Below, piece after piece: positions 8,397-16,477 of a DNA stretch of 64,000 nt (position 1 is the first letter of the stretch; each line of letters begins with the position of its first letter). The stretch is from Methylocella tundrae (GTDB taxonomy: Bacteria > Pseudomonadota > Alphaproteobacteria > Rhizobiales > Beijerinckiaceae): the NCBI RefSeq assembly GCF_901905185.1, contig NZ_CABFMQ020000142.1, forward strand, positions 1 through 64,000. The letters are read 5' to 3'. A model generated the notes under the pieces. The model made no database searches. It was not told the origin of the DNA and saw only the letters and a program-made list of their open reading frames with translations. The position numbers and the translations under genes are program-made.

Positions 8397-8637
8397 CGCG
8401 AGCTGCGCGGCCGGGAAAATCGTTAAGCACTCACTGACCATCGCGGGGCACCGCACCAGCATCTCGCTGGAGCGCGCGTTCTGGGACAGGCTGAGAAGGC
8501 TCGCCGCGGAACGCGGAACATCGCTTGCGATCGTAGTCGCGGAGATCGACGCGCGGCGAGGCGCAGCCAATCTGTCCTCCGCCATTCGCGTTTTCGTGCT
8601 CGAATCGGCGCCTTGGCCGGCTCCCCCACAAGGATAG
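8380..8637 (+). CDS. Ribbon-helix-helix domain protein
   Basis: The 85-residue protein fits the RHH_4 family. The core has a KHSLTIAGHRTSISLE strand region, then a helix FWDRLRRLAAERGTSLAIVVAEID, and ends with SSAIRVFVLE. Such proteins usually dimerise and bind DNA through the N-terminal ribbon. It overlaps the end of the DUF4169 gene and is the third member of an sspB-DUF4169-RHH operon. Its target is unknown; regulation of its own operon is possible. Confidence 0.8.
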   Translation: MINPNDASCAAGKIVKHSLTIAGHRTSISLERAFWDRLRRLAAERGTSLAIVVAEIDARRGAANLSSAIRVFVLESAPWPAPPQG

Positions 8638-8640
8638 CGC

Positions 8641-11600
8641 TCAATCCGCCGGCCGCGGCGGTGTTTGCGCTGCGCCCGCGTCTTCGGCGGCCTGGTTGCG
8701 CTCCCTTTCCCGGCGCCGCTCGGACCGGAGGCGTTGATAGAAGAAGGCCCGCTCGTGCGCGTCGAATTCATAGGATTCAATGCGCGCGCTCTCGCGCAGG
8801 ATCGCCCGGCTTGATAGCGCGTTCGCCAGCGCCGCCGCATCGATCTGCACGCCAGGAGCCGATAGAGGTCCCTTGATGACCACGGAAACGTCCGGCGCGG
8901 GTCCGCTCCAGTCTTTAGGCAGCGCACTCAGGACGAAGTTCAGGCGCTCGGTCAGGATCGCCTGACGAAGATCGAAGGAGCCGGCGACCGTCGCGCCAAT
9001 GTTGCCGTCCGCCGGCGGCGCCAGATGGAGCATGCCTGAGGCGATGGCGACGTCGAAGGCGCGGCTCCCGGCCTTGAACTCGGCGCGCTTCAATTCATTC
9101 GCGAGGGCGGCGGCGATCTCTTTTGCCTCGAGCGAGTGTCCTTCCTGATCGAAAGTCGCGAACACCCTGGCGAGCGCCGCGGGATCAGCGTTCGGAATCG
9201 TCAGGTCAAAGAGAATAATGCGACCCGAGCCCGCAAGGCCAGCGGCCAGCGCGTCGGGGCTTTTTCCCGTTCCTACCGCGTCGATCGCCCCGCTGACGCG
9301 TGCGCGGACAGCCGGAAGGTCAAGAGAGATGTCGGCGAGATCGAGGTGACTTTCGAGCGATGCTTCCTCTCCCGCGCGACGCAGCTTTATCTCGCCAGCC
9401 AAACGTCCGCCGCCGATGTCCATGCGCAGGTCCTGCAGATCCAGAAAGCCCGCCGAGGTCGAAAGGCTCATCCGCACGTCTTTCGCAGCCACGCCGGATG
9501 CGAAAATCGGCGCGGGAAGCGCCATGTCGTGGATCGTCAGAGCGAGGCGGGCGGCGGGCAAGTCGAAGGCCGCGGGGGCGAAGGAAAGCCCCGACCAGAG
9601 CGAGCCGGACTTCGCCGGCTCGGGAGCCCCAAGCACAAGTTCGAAAAGCGAGGCGGCGGGTAGCGTGTCCGCCACGATTGATCCCGTCAGGAGGTTTCGG
9701 TCCCCTTTTTCAAAGGCGAGGGAGCCGCTGACAGGGGAGCCGGCGACATTCGCCTTCAGATTGTCCAGAGTGAAACCTGCTTTTGACAGGCCAATGTCGC
9801 TGGAAAGAGTGGCCGGAACTTTCGCCGCAAAATCAGGGAAGACAACGCCTGTCGCGCGCATCAGAGGCGCTGCGTCGGCGCTCGAAAAGCGTAGCCGCCC
9901 TTTTATCGAAGGCTGCGTCAGATCAGCTCGGAGTTCTCCGTCAAACGCAAGGCTCGCGGCGCCAAGCGAAGCCTTTATGGACGCTTGCGTTTCTTGACCC
10001 ATGAGGCCGGCCGCTTGCATCTCGACATGGGCCGGCCCAAGTCCGCCCGAATCCACAAGGGGAACCCCCGCCAGGCGCAGCAGCGGCATGGCTTCCTTTG
10101 CGTCGGCCCTGGCCGACATAGTGAGGTGTCCCTCCCGTTTCGGATCGCTCTCGATAAGCGCCTCGATCTTTGCGCCGCCGATGCTGCCTTTCGCGGCGAG
10201 GGAACTGAGGGCGAGGGCGGAGTTCCTTTCCACGGCATCGGCGCTGAGGCTTAGATCGATCGCGGAAAGCGCGCCGACGCGGGAAAGCATGTGGTCGCCG
10301 GCGGATAGGGTAGCGCTTCTGGCAACAAGGGCGGCAAGACGTTCCGCGCGCGGCGCGGTGATCTTGGCGTCGAGATGAGCCTTCGCCGATGAAAAAAGGC
10401 CGCTCGCGGTGACGACGGCTCCATCCGATCCTTCGAACGTCAATTCATTGAGCGCGATTTGATCGCCTGACTTTGCAAAGTCCAGGGTCAAGGCGCCGAT
10501 TGATTCTTTTTCTCCGAGCGTCAGCGCGTCGGCGTCGAGCCGGAGCGATCCATCGCTCGAACCGAAACTGCGGGTCCAAAATGCGCGGAGGTCGAAGCCG
10601 GGCAGGGCGCCGAGGTCGAAGGATGGCGTGGCGAGATCGGCGTCGAACCGCGAAGGGTGCGTCGCGGACGGTGGCCGATAGGCGAGCGCGCCTGAAAAAC
10701 GCGAGCCGCTGAGCCGGAGGTCCAGATCGCGGAGCTCAATGGCTTTTTGCGACAGATGCGCCTTGGCGGAAAGGTCGACGGCGCCAAGGACGATATCTGG
10801 CGTCCATTGCGGCGCCAAAGGCCGCAGCCACGGTCTGATCCAGCTGGCGTCCTCCGCGCTGGCCTGAGCCGTGCCGTTGAAGCTTTCCTCCGCTCCGGCG
10901 CGCCATTGCCCGTCAAGGAACAGGCGCGACTTTCCAGGTCCTTCCGCCTCAAAGCGAAGCCACGTCGGAGCCTCCTCTCCAGATCGCCGATCGCCGAAGA
11001 CCAGATTGGCGGCGATGTCCGAGAAGATCACGCCGCCAAGGGTCAGAGTTTGAGCGCTATAGCTTAAAGCGAGAGGGGCCGGCGGCCGGAGGTTCAGGTT
11101 CTCCAGAAATAGATGCGGGTCGCCGCCCGAACTTTGCCAAAGGTCGAGATCAAGCGCGTCCGAGTGCAGCGTGACGCTGGCTTTTGGCGCGCTGGAGAAA
11201 TCGAACTCGGCCTCTCCCTTGGCGCTTATGGCGCGCTCTTCGCCGCCGATACGCAGCTCGGCCGCAGCGAGCGCGGCTCGTTCGGCGTCGAGCGTAAGTT
11301 GGCCCGCGGCGCGCCAGGTCGGCTCCGCGCCCTCGAAAGTTGCGGCTCCGGTAAAGCTTTGTCCGCCCGGCCGCAGGCTGAGCTGACCGTCCAAAGAGAC
11401 GCTCGGATGCGAGCCCCGCGCGTCGGCGAAAAGCTTCAGCTTCATATCTCCCTTCTGGGCGGCGCCGGTTGTGAACCGGAAGGGTGTGCGCTCGCCCTCG
11501 ATGTCGAGCGCGCCGTGAGCTTTGAAGGGACCGTAAAGCGAATCCGCCTCCGCCTCGAAATCGAGGCCTTTCAAGGTAAGAGAGCGGTTTTTTGCCGGAT

Positions 11601-12045
11601 CGTTGACGAGGATGGCGCCATTGGCCACCCGGATTTTTTCGAACCGCAGGCGCCTCGCGATTCCATACTCTCGCGGCGGCAGCGGCAAGGATGCCCCGGG
11701 CCCCAGCGTCAGTTCAAGGCGCGGCGCCTCTAACCGCGCCTCGACGAAATCGACGTCGCCATGCAGGAGCGGTGCAATGGCGATCTCGAGGCGCAGCTTT
11801 CGCGCCGTGAGGCGCCAGGCGGACGCCGGGTCGCCCAACTCGATATCTTCGACGACAAAGTAGGGCGTCGGCAGGAGTTTAAGATCGATTGAGCCAAGAA
11901 TCCTTGCCGGCGCGCCGAGGGTTGGCGTCAGCTGCGCTTCGATCCAACCGCGCTGCGCGCTCCAATCGACAAAATACGGGCCGACCAGCGCCGCGGTCAG
12001 AACAAGAATGAGGGCTATCGCGAGGACGGTCAGGCTATCGCGCAA
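8641..12045 (-). CDS. AsmA family outer-membrane biogenesis protein
   Basis: The 1134-residue product has one N-terminal membrane anchor (about residues 7-27), then a very long periplasmic region. It begins with the AsmA-type signature VDWSAQRGWIEAQLTPTLG and GSIDLKLLPTPYFVVEDIELG, typical of the AsmA/TamB-like bridge proteins thought to carry phospholipid between membranes. The middle consists of repeated beta-rich segments. An AsmA C-terminal-like region (about 830-1050) contains DLRMDIGGGRLAGEI and GSGRIILFDLTIPNADP. The last 60 residues are charged. Its stop lies 4 nt from the convergent RHH gene. It is divergent from the helicase gene with 359 bp between them. Confidence 0.85.
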   Translation of the reverse strand: MRDSLTVLAIALILVLTAALVGPYFVDWSAQRGWIEAQLTPTLGAPARILGSIDLKLLPTPYFVVEDIELGDPASAWRLTARKLRLEIAIAPLLHGDVDFVEARLEAPRLELTLGPGASLPLPPREYGIARRLRFEKIRVANGAILVNDPAKNRSLTLKGLDFEAEADSLYGPFKAHGALDIEGERTPFRFTTGAAQKGDMKLKLFADARGSHPSVSLDGQLSLRPGGQSFTGAATFEGAEPTWRAAGQLTLDAERAALAAAELRIGGEERAISAKGEAEFDFSSAPKASVTLHSDALDLDLWQSSGGDPHLFLENLNLRPPAPLALSYSAQTLTLGGVIFSDIAANLVFGDRRSGEEAPTWLRFEAEGPGKSRLFLDGQWRAGAEESFNGTAQASAEDASWIRPWLRPLAPQWTPDIVLGAVDLSAKAHLSQKAIELRDLDLRLSGSRFSGALAYRPPSATHPSRFDADLATPSFDLGALPGFDLRAFWTRSFGSSDGSLRLDADALTLGEKESIGALTLDFAKSGDQIALNELTFEGSDGAVVTASGLFSSAKAHLDAKITAPRAERLAALVARSATLSAGDHMLSRVGALSAIDLSLSADAVERNSALALSSLAAKGSIGGAKIEALIESDPKREGHLTMSARADAKEAMPLLRLAGVPLVDSGGLGPAHVEMQAAGLMGQETQASIKASLGAASLAFDGELRADLTQPSIKGRLRFSSADAAPLMRATGVVFPDFAAKVPATLSSDIGLSKAGFTLDNLKANVAGSPVSGSLAFEKGDRNLLTGSIVADTLPAASLFELVLGAPEPAKSGSLWSGLSFAPAAFDLPAARLALTIHDMALPAPIFASGVAAKDVRMSLSTSAGFLDLQDLRMDIGGGRLAGEIKLRRAGEEASLESHLDLADISLDLPAVRARVSGAIDAVGTGKSPDALAAGLAGSGRIILFDLTIPNADPAALARVFATFDQEGHSLEAKEIAAALANELKRAEFKAGSRAFDVAIASGMLHLAPPADGNIGATVAGSFDLRQAILTERLNFVLSALPKDWSGPAPDVSVVIKGPLSAPGVQIDAAALANALSSRAILRESARIESYEFDAHERAFFYQRLRSERRRERERNQAAEDAGAAQTPPRPAD

Positions 12046-12404
12046 GGTCGTCTATCTGTCTCTGGGGGATCGCCGCCGCCCAATCGTATAATGCAATCTT
12101 GACCTCCTTCGCGCTCCGCCCGGCGCGCTCGCGCCGGACTCCTCGCATTCAGAGAGCGGCTCCGACTTTCGCCATATGTTGAAGATGCGCAAGCCCCGGT
12201 GCAAAATAATGGATCAGGCCGTCGACGGCCTTGGACTCGCCAAAGCTCGACAGACGGCGGTGGCGGCCCCACATTGGAGTGGGCCGCTCCCGACCGATTC
12301 AGAGGGCCGCTTGAACGGGCGCATAATGAAGCGGCGCACATGATTCGGCGGTCAGCGCGGGAAGCCGCGGGGCCGGTTCGCCAAGCCGGCGACACGGCCA
12401 GTAA
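12046..12404. other. Intergenic region between divergent asmA-like and helicase genes
   Basis: No gene is supported in this 359-bp stretch; the open frames are fragments without family character. It should hold promoters for both flanking genes. A TATAAT hexamer is present at 12087-12092 on the plus strand but without a convincing partner hexamer. A perfect 16-nt palindrome, AGGCCGTCGACGGCCT, lies at 12216-12231 and could be a protein-binding site. No alphaproteobacterial SOS box (GTTC-N7-GTTC) was seen upstream of the helicase. Confidence 0.5.
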
Positions 12405-14795
12405 ATGAGGAGCCGCAGCGATTTGATCGATCCATTTTCCCTCGCCGACATGGAAGCGCCAGCGCCGCAGCCGGGCGGCATCGCGGCGCGCGCCCGGGCG
12501 GCGGCGTCCGGCGGCCAGCGCTATCTCGACGGGCTGAACGGCGAGCAGCGGGCGGCTGTCGAGGCGGTCGACGGTCCCGTTCTCGTTTTGGCAGGCGCGG
12601 GGACCGGAAAAACGCGCGTCCTCACCACGAGAATTGCCCATATTATCGCTCAAGGCCGCGCGAAAGCGCATGATATTCTCGCTGTCACCTTCACCAACAA
12701 GGCGGCGCGGGAGATGAGGGACCGCGTCGCCATGCTGGCGGGTCCCGTCGCCGAGAGCATGCCGTGGCTTGGCACCTTCCACGCGATCTCGACCAAAATC
12801 CTGCGTCGTCACGCCGAACTCGTCGGGCTGAAATCCAGCTTCACAATTCTCGACTCGGATGATCAGATCCGCCTCCTGAAACAAGTGTTGCAGGCCGAAA
12901 ATATCGATGACAAACGCTGGCCGGCGCGCGCGCTCGCCTATCAGATCGACGCCTGGAAAAACCGCGGCCTTGATCCCGCGCATGTGCCGCCGGGCGAGGC
13001 GGCAGTTTTCGCCAATGGCAAGGGCGCGCAGCTTTATGCGCTGTATCAGGAGCGCCTGAAAATCCTCAACGCCGCCGATTTCGGCGATCTACTGCTCGAA
13101 TGCCTGCGCCTTTTGCGCGAAAATCCGGACGTCCTGAAGCAATATCAGGACCGGTTCAGATATATGCTCGTCGACGAATATCAGGACACAAACACAATAC
13201 AATATCTTTGGCTGTGTCTGCTGGCGCAGGGGCGTCACAATATTTGCTGCGTTGGCGATGACGATCAATCCATCTACGGCTGGCGCGGGGCGGAAGTCGA
13301 CAATATTTTGCGGTTTGAAAAGGATTTTCCGGGGGCCAAGGTTATTCGCCTTGAGCGCAATTATCGTTCAACCGGGCATATCCTCGCTGTCGCGGCCGGC
13401 CTCATCGCCCATAATGAAGGACGTCTCGGCAAGACCCTTTTCACCGACGATGAAGCTGGCGAAAAGCCGAGCGTTTGCGGCGTCTGGGACTCGGAGGAAG
13501 AAGCGCGCGGCGTCGGCGAAGAGATCGAGCAGCTGGCGCGCAAAGGCCATGCTTACGACGAATTCGCGATCCTTGTCCGCGCCTCGTTCCAGATGCGCGA
13601 GTTCGAGGAGCGCTTCATCACTTTGGGCTTGCCTTACCGGGTCATCGGCGGACCGCGCTTTTATGAGCGCGCCGAAATCCGCGACGCGCTCGCCTATCTG
13701 CGCTGCGTCGCCCAGCCGGCCGACGATCTCGCCTTTGAGCGCATCTTCAATGTGCCGCGACGCGGTCTTGGCGACGCCACCTTGCAGCTCCTGCACGAAT
13801 ATGCCCGCGGCCAACGCCTGCCGCTGATGCAGGCGGCGCAATATATGGTCGAGACAGATGAAATAAAGCCGAAGCAGCGGCAGGTTCTGCGCGACTTGCT
13901 GACGAGCTTTTCCCGTTGGGCGACCCTCATCGATCAAAAGCCGCAAGGCGAGCTGATCGAGATGATATTGGAGGAGTCCGGCTACACGGATATGTGGCGC
14001 AAGGACCGCACAGCGGAGGCTGCCGGGCGCCTCGAAAACCTGAAAGAGCTCGTACGCGCCATGGAGGAGTTTCCGGACCTTGGCGCCTTTCTCGAGCATA
14101 TCTCGCTGGTCATGGAGGCCGAGACGAAGGACGCTGGTCCGCGCGTTTCGATCATGACGCTTCACGCGGCGAAGGGCCTCGAATTCGAGACGGTCTTTCT
14201 GCCCGGCTGGGAGGAGGGGCTTTTTCCTCATCAGCGTTCGCTCGATGAATCGGGGCGCGCGGGCCTCGAGGAAGAGCGCCGCCTCGCCTATGTCGGCGTT
14301 ACCCGCGCGCGGCGGCGGGCGAAAATATATTTCGCCACCAACCGCCGCATCCACGGGCTTTGGCAGACGACGCTTCCCTCTCGCTTTCTCGATGAGCTTC
14401 CAGCCGATCATGTCGAGGTCGTCGAAGCGGCGACCGGCTCCGCCTATGGCGGCTACGCGCAATCGCGCTTCGCGAATATGGACAGCTACGGCTCCTCTTA
14501 TGAAACGCCGGGCTGGCGGCGCGCGCAGCGTCGCAACGAAGAGACGAGGCAAGGACAGGGCGCGGCGAAATCGAGCGGATTTGGGCGGGGGGCCGCCCAG
14601 CGCGGACCGCTCCAGATCGAGGGCGAACTCGTCGCGAAATCCAGCGCCCAATCAGGCTATTCCAAAGGTGCCCGGGTATTTCACCAAAAATTCGGCTATG
14701 GCGCGGTGGCGGCGGTCGACGGCAACAAGCTGACGGTCGATTTCGACAAGGCTGGCCGCAAAATGGTTTTGGAGAGTTTTGTGCAGGCCGGGTAA
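12405..14795 (+). CDS. uvrD: UvrD/PcrA-type 3'-5' DNA helicase
   Basis: The 796-residue superfamily 1A helicase acts in nucleotide excision and mismatch repair and in replication-fork maintenance. Motifs in order are the Q motif LNGEQRAAVEAVDGP, Walker A AGAGTGKT, motif Ia TFTNKAAREM, Walker B VDEYQDTN, motif III GDDDQSIYGWRGA, motif IV LERNYRST, motif V TLHAAKGLEFETVFLPG and motif VI YVGVTRARR. The C-terminal residues (about 755-796) form the small Tudor-like domain typical of PcrA/UvrD. The start at 12405 is the longest; ATG at 12450 is an alternative. PcrA and UvrD cannot be separated by reading. Confidence 0.94.
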   Translation: MRSRSDLIDPFSLADMEAPAPQPGGIAARARAAASGGQRYLDGLNGEQRAAVEAVDGPVLVLAGAGTGKTRVLTTRIAHIIAQGRAKAHDILAVTFTNKAAREMRDRVAMLAGPVAESMPWLGTFHAISTKILRRHAELVGLKSSFTILDSDDQIRLLKQVLQAENIDDKRWPARALAYQIDAWKNRGLDPAHVPPGEAAVFANGKGAQLYALYQERLKILNAADFGDLLLECLRLLRENPDVLKQYQDRFRYMLVDEYQDTNTIQYLWLCLLAQGRHNICCVGDDDQSIYGWRGAEVDNILRFEKDFPGAKVIRLERNYRSTGHILAVAAGLIAHNEGRLGKTLFTDDEAGEKPSVCGVWDSEEEARGVGEEIEQLARKGHAYDEFAILVRASFQMREFEERFITLGLPYRVIGGPRFYERAEIRDALAYLRCVAQPADDLAFERIFNVPRRGLGDATLQLLHEYARGQRLPLMQAAQYMVETDEIKPKQRQVLRDLLTSFSRWATLIDQKPQGELIEMILEESGYTDMWRKDRTAEAAGRLENLKELVRAMEEFPDLGAFLEHISLVMEAETKDAGPRVSIMTLHAAKGLEFETVFLPGWEEGLFPHQRSLDESGRAGLEEERRLAYVGVTRARRRAKIYFATNRRIHGLWQTTLPSRFLDELPADHVEVVEAATGSAYGGYAQSRFANMDSYGSSYETPGWRRAQRRNEETRQGQGAAKSSGFGRGAAQRGPLQIEGELVAKSSAQSGYSKGARVFHQKFGYGAVAAVDGNKLTVDFDKAGRKMVLESFVQAG

Positions 14796-14823
14796 GCGCA
14801 TTGAACTCCGTGGAACTTATCCA

Positions 14824-14877
14824 CAATTAAAAATAATTGTTACTTTTCAATATATTACGCTGCTAATGTAGACTACA
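14824..14877. promoter_or_regulatory. AT-rich region with two small palindromes upstream of hicAB
   Basis: The inverted repeat CAATTA-AAAA-TAATTG lies at 14824-14839, and TGTAGACTACA, a palindrome with one central base, at 14867-14877. They sit about 90-145 nt before hicA in an unusually AT-rich stretch just after the helicase gene. HicB proteins usually bind palindromes in their own promoter, so one of these may be the operator. This is inference; no clear -35/-10 pair was found. Confidence 0.35.
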
Positions 14878-14967
14878 AGAGCACTCCCTAACGTCTGGCA
14901 ACTATTGCTACATGCGAGATATCTTACTCACTAATCAGGCGCAGCCGAACAATCCGGAGTGTGCCGC

Positions 14968-15162
14968 ATGCTTGCGAATAGCCGCGAAGTCAAACGTCGC
15001 CTTGAACGCGACGGTTGGGTGCTTGATCGGATCAAAGGCTCGCATCATATTTTTCGCCATCCACAAACTGGTGTGGTAATTTCTCTTCCTCATCCAAAGA
15101 AGGATTTGGGTGAGGGTCTGATGCGCCAAATCTACAAATTGGCGAAGTGGCCGAAAGACTGA
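14968..15162 (+). CDS. hicA: HicA family mRNA interferase toxin
   Basis: The 64-residue product has the double-stranded-RNA-binding-like HicA fold. It shows NSREVKRRLERDGW, the catalytic-histidine segment KGSHHIFRHP and the VVISLPHPKKDLG strand. HicA toxins cleave mRNA and are blocked by HicB. ATG at 14968 has GGAG about 9 nt upstream; a GTG at 14959 is the alternative. The gene is 5 nt ahead of hicB. The AT-rich flank suggests a mobile origin. Confidence 0.9.
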   Translation: MLANSREVKRRLERDGWVLDRIKGSHHIFRHPQTGVVISLPHPKKDLGEGLMRQIYKLAKWPKD

Positions 15163-15167
15163 AGCCT

Positions 15168-15461
15168 ATGACCCACTACGTCGCCATCGTGGAAGAAGAG
15201 CAGGGCAAAGCCGTCGGGGTGTGGTTCCCCGATCTGCCGGGCTGTTTCTCCGCTGGCGACACTGTTGACGAGGCCATGCTGAACGCGAAAGAGGCGCTTG
15301 AGCTTTGGTGCCACGCGATGCTCGAGAGCGGCCAGAAGATCCCGCCACCGAGAAGCCTGTTCGAATTAAGGGCTGACGCCGATATTGCTCAGGACTTGCA
15401 TCAGTTTATGGCCGCACTGATTCCGCTTCCCGACAGTTTGCGCACGCAGGCCGCGGAATAG
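15168..15461 (+). CDS. hicB: HicB family antitoxin
   Basis: The 97-residue protein has the HicB partial RNase H-like fold, with the typical GVWFPDLPGCFSAGDTVDEAMLNAKEALELW segment split across residues 20-50. The C-terminal half carries PPPRSLFELRADADIAQDL and probably the DNA-binding or dimer region. The start at ATG 15168 is 5 nt after the hicA stop and gives the family-typical MTHYVAIVEE N-terminus. It neutralises HicA and probably represses the operon. Confidence 0.9.
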   Translation: MTHYVAIVEEEQGKAVGVWFPDLPGCFSAGDTVDEAMLNAKEALELWCHAMLESGQKIPPPRSLFELRADADIAQDLHQFMAALIPLPDSLRTQAAE

Positions 15462-15541
15462 GGTTCGACAATCCCGCGGATTCGCTTGGATAGGCTGCGC
15501 GCTCCGCTGTCGCAGCCAGCTAACTTGACGGAGGTGTCTCT

Positions 15542-15757
15542 ATGACGCGCGGAGTAACAGCGAGCCCATCCAAAGCCATCCCCGCAGCTAGCCTGCTTGC
15601 GCTTGCACTAGGAGCGGCGGCGTTCGGGGCTATCGCTATCGGCGCCGTGGCGATTGGCCGTCTGGCGATCAGGAGGGCGCGCTTTGGCGCGTTGGAGGTC
15701 GACGAATTGACGATTCGCAAACTGTGCATCGTAGAGCATGAAGGGCCACGCTCGTGA
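15542..15757 (+). CDS. Small membrane protein with pentapeptide-like periodicity
   Basis: This 71-residue protein of unknown function is preceded by a good ribosome-binding site (GGAGG at 15531-15535). Residues 15-45 are hydrophobic, rich in Ala/Gly/Ile with recurrent AIG steps. They run into a roughly five-residue pattern (RLAIR, RARFG, ALEVD, ELTIR, KLCIV) that resembles a short pentapeptide-repeat coil. Similar small proteins occur in Bradyrhizobium relatives, from memory. It may be membrane-anchored. No partner is evident; its neighbours are hicB and a convergent secreted protein. Confidence 0.55.
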   Translation: MTRGVTASPSKAIPAASLLALALGAAAFGAIAIGAVAIGRLAIRRARFGALEVDELTIRKLCIVEHEGPRS

Positions 15758-15793
15758 CAGCGCAGACGGCGATCGTTACTGCCGACGCAACAC

Positions 15794-16246
15794 CTACTGT
15801 ACCGGCGACAAATCCCCATAGGGCGGCTTTCTCGGGTCGCGCCGCGGCTTCATAGCGGCAAGATCCGCCCGATGCGCGAAGACGACGGCGACGCCGGCCT
15901 CGCAGGTCGCCGCATAGGAGAGCGACACGGTTCCGTCCTGATGCCTGAAGCGGCGCGTGCAGCTTTCTCGCGCGGCTTCATAGACCTTCAAAGCTGGAGG
16001 TTCGAGAGTCGACGCGAAAACCTGTTCGCATTTCTGCACGACGATATTGGCCAGGGCGACGTCGCCGCTCGAATTGGAGCGGCAGACATTCATCACCTCA
16101 TAGGATTGCGCGCAGCTCGGCGCCGCCGTCACAGCCTCGGCGACATCGGCCTGATTGGCCTTGTCGACCGGGCACTTTTGCAGCCGCTCGGCGTGCGCCG
16201 CGCTCGCCATGACGATCAAGAACACGAAAAGAAGCGATCGCAGCAT
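15794..16246 (-). CDS. Secreted cysteine-containing hypothetical protein
   Basis: The 150-residue product has a clear signal peptide (MLRSLLFVFLIV, cleavage after AHA near residue 19), so it is probably periplasmic. The start at 16246 is chosen because it begins the signal peptide directly. The mature part has six cysteines (in KCPVD, SCAQS, VCRSN, KCEQ, SCTRR and TCEAG), which could form disulfides. No family was recognised. The DsbA-like oxidoreductase at 18.2 kb could be relevant to its folding, but that is speculation. Confidence 0.6.
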   Translation of the reverse strand: MLRSLLFVFLIVMASAAHAERLQKCPVDKANQADVAEAVTAAPSCAQSYEVMNVCRSNSSGDVALANIVVQKCEQVFASTLEPPALKVYEAARESCTRRFRHQDGTVSLSYAATCEAGVAVVFAHRADLAAMKPRRDPRKPPYGDLSPVQ

Positions 16247-16356
16247 CGGCTTTCCTGTTGCGGCGAGACGCGGCGCAACGGCGCCTCGCAAATAGCATAA
16301 ATCACCGGAGGTTAGCGCTTTCGCATCATTGGCTGATGGAAAGGGAGATTTCCTAA

Positions 16357-16382
16357 GTCACCGCCCGCGCCGCGGGCGTGAC
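16357..16382. repeat. Strong GC-rich hairpin in a gap
   Basis: GTCAC(C)GCCCGCG pairs with CGCGGGCGTGAC, a 12-bp stem with one bulged C and almost no loop. It lies downstream of the FAD-oxidase gene (minus strand) in a 230-bp gap before the next minus-strand gene. The minus-strand 3' side lacks a clear run of T, so a rho-independent terminator is possible but not established. Nothing else was seen in 16247-16477. Confidence 0.35.
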
Positions 16383-16477
16383 CCAAGCCGCCGCCTTAAC
16401 GCAGGCGCGCCAGGAATGAGCGCCGCAAGCAAAGGATTAAGTGTTCATGAGGTCATTTCGCTGGACGAACAAGCGGA

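Noticed and set aside
13368..14651. 427-codon minus-strand frame inside the helicase gene
   Set aside because: It is fully antisense to conserved UvrD motifs and has no recognisable domain or ribosome-binding site.
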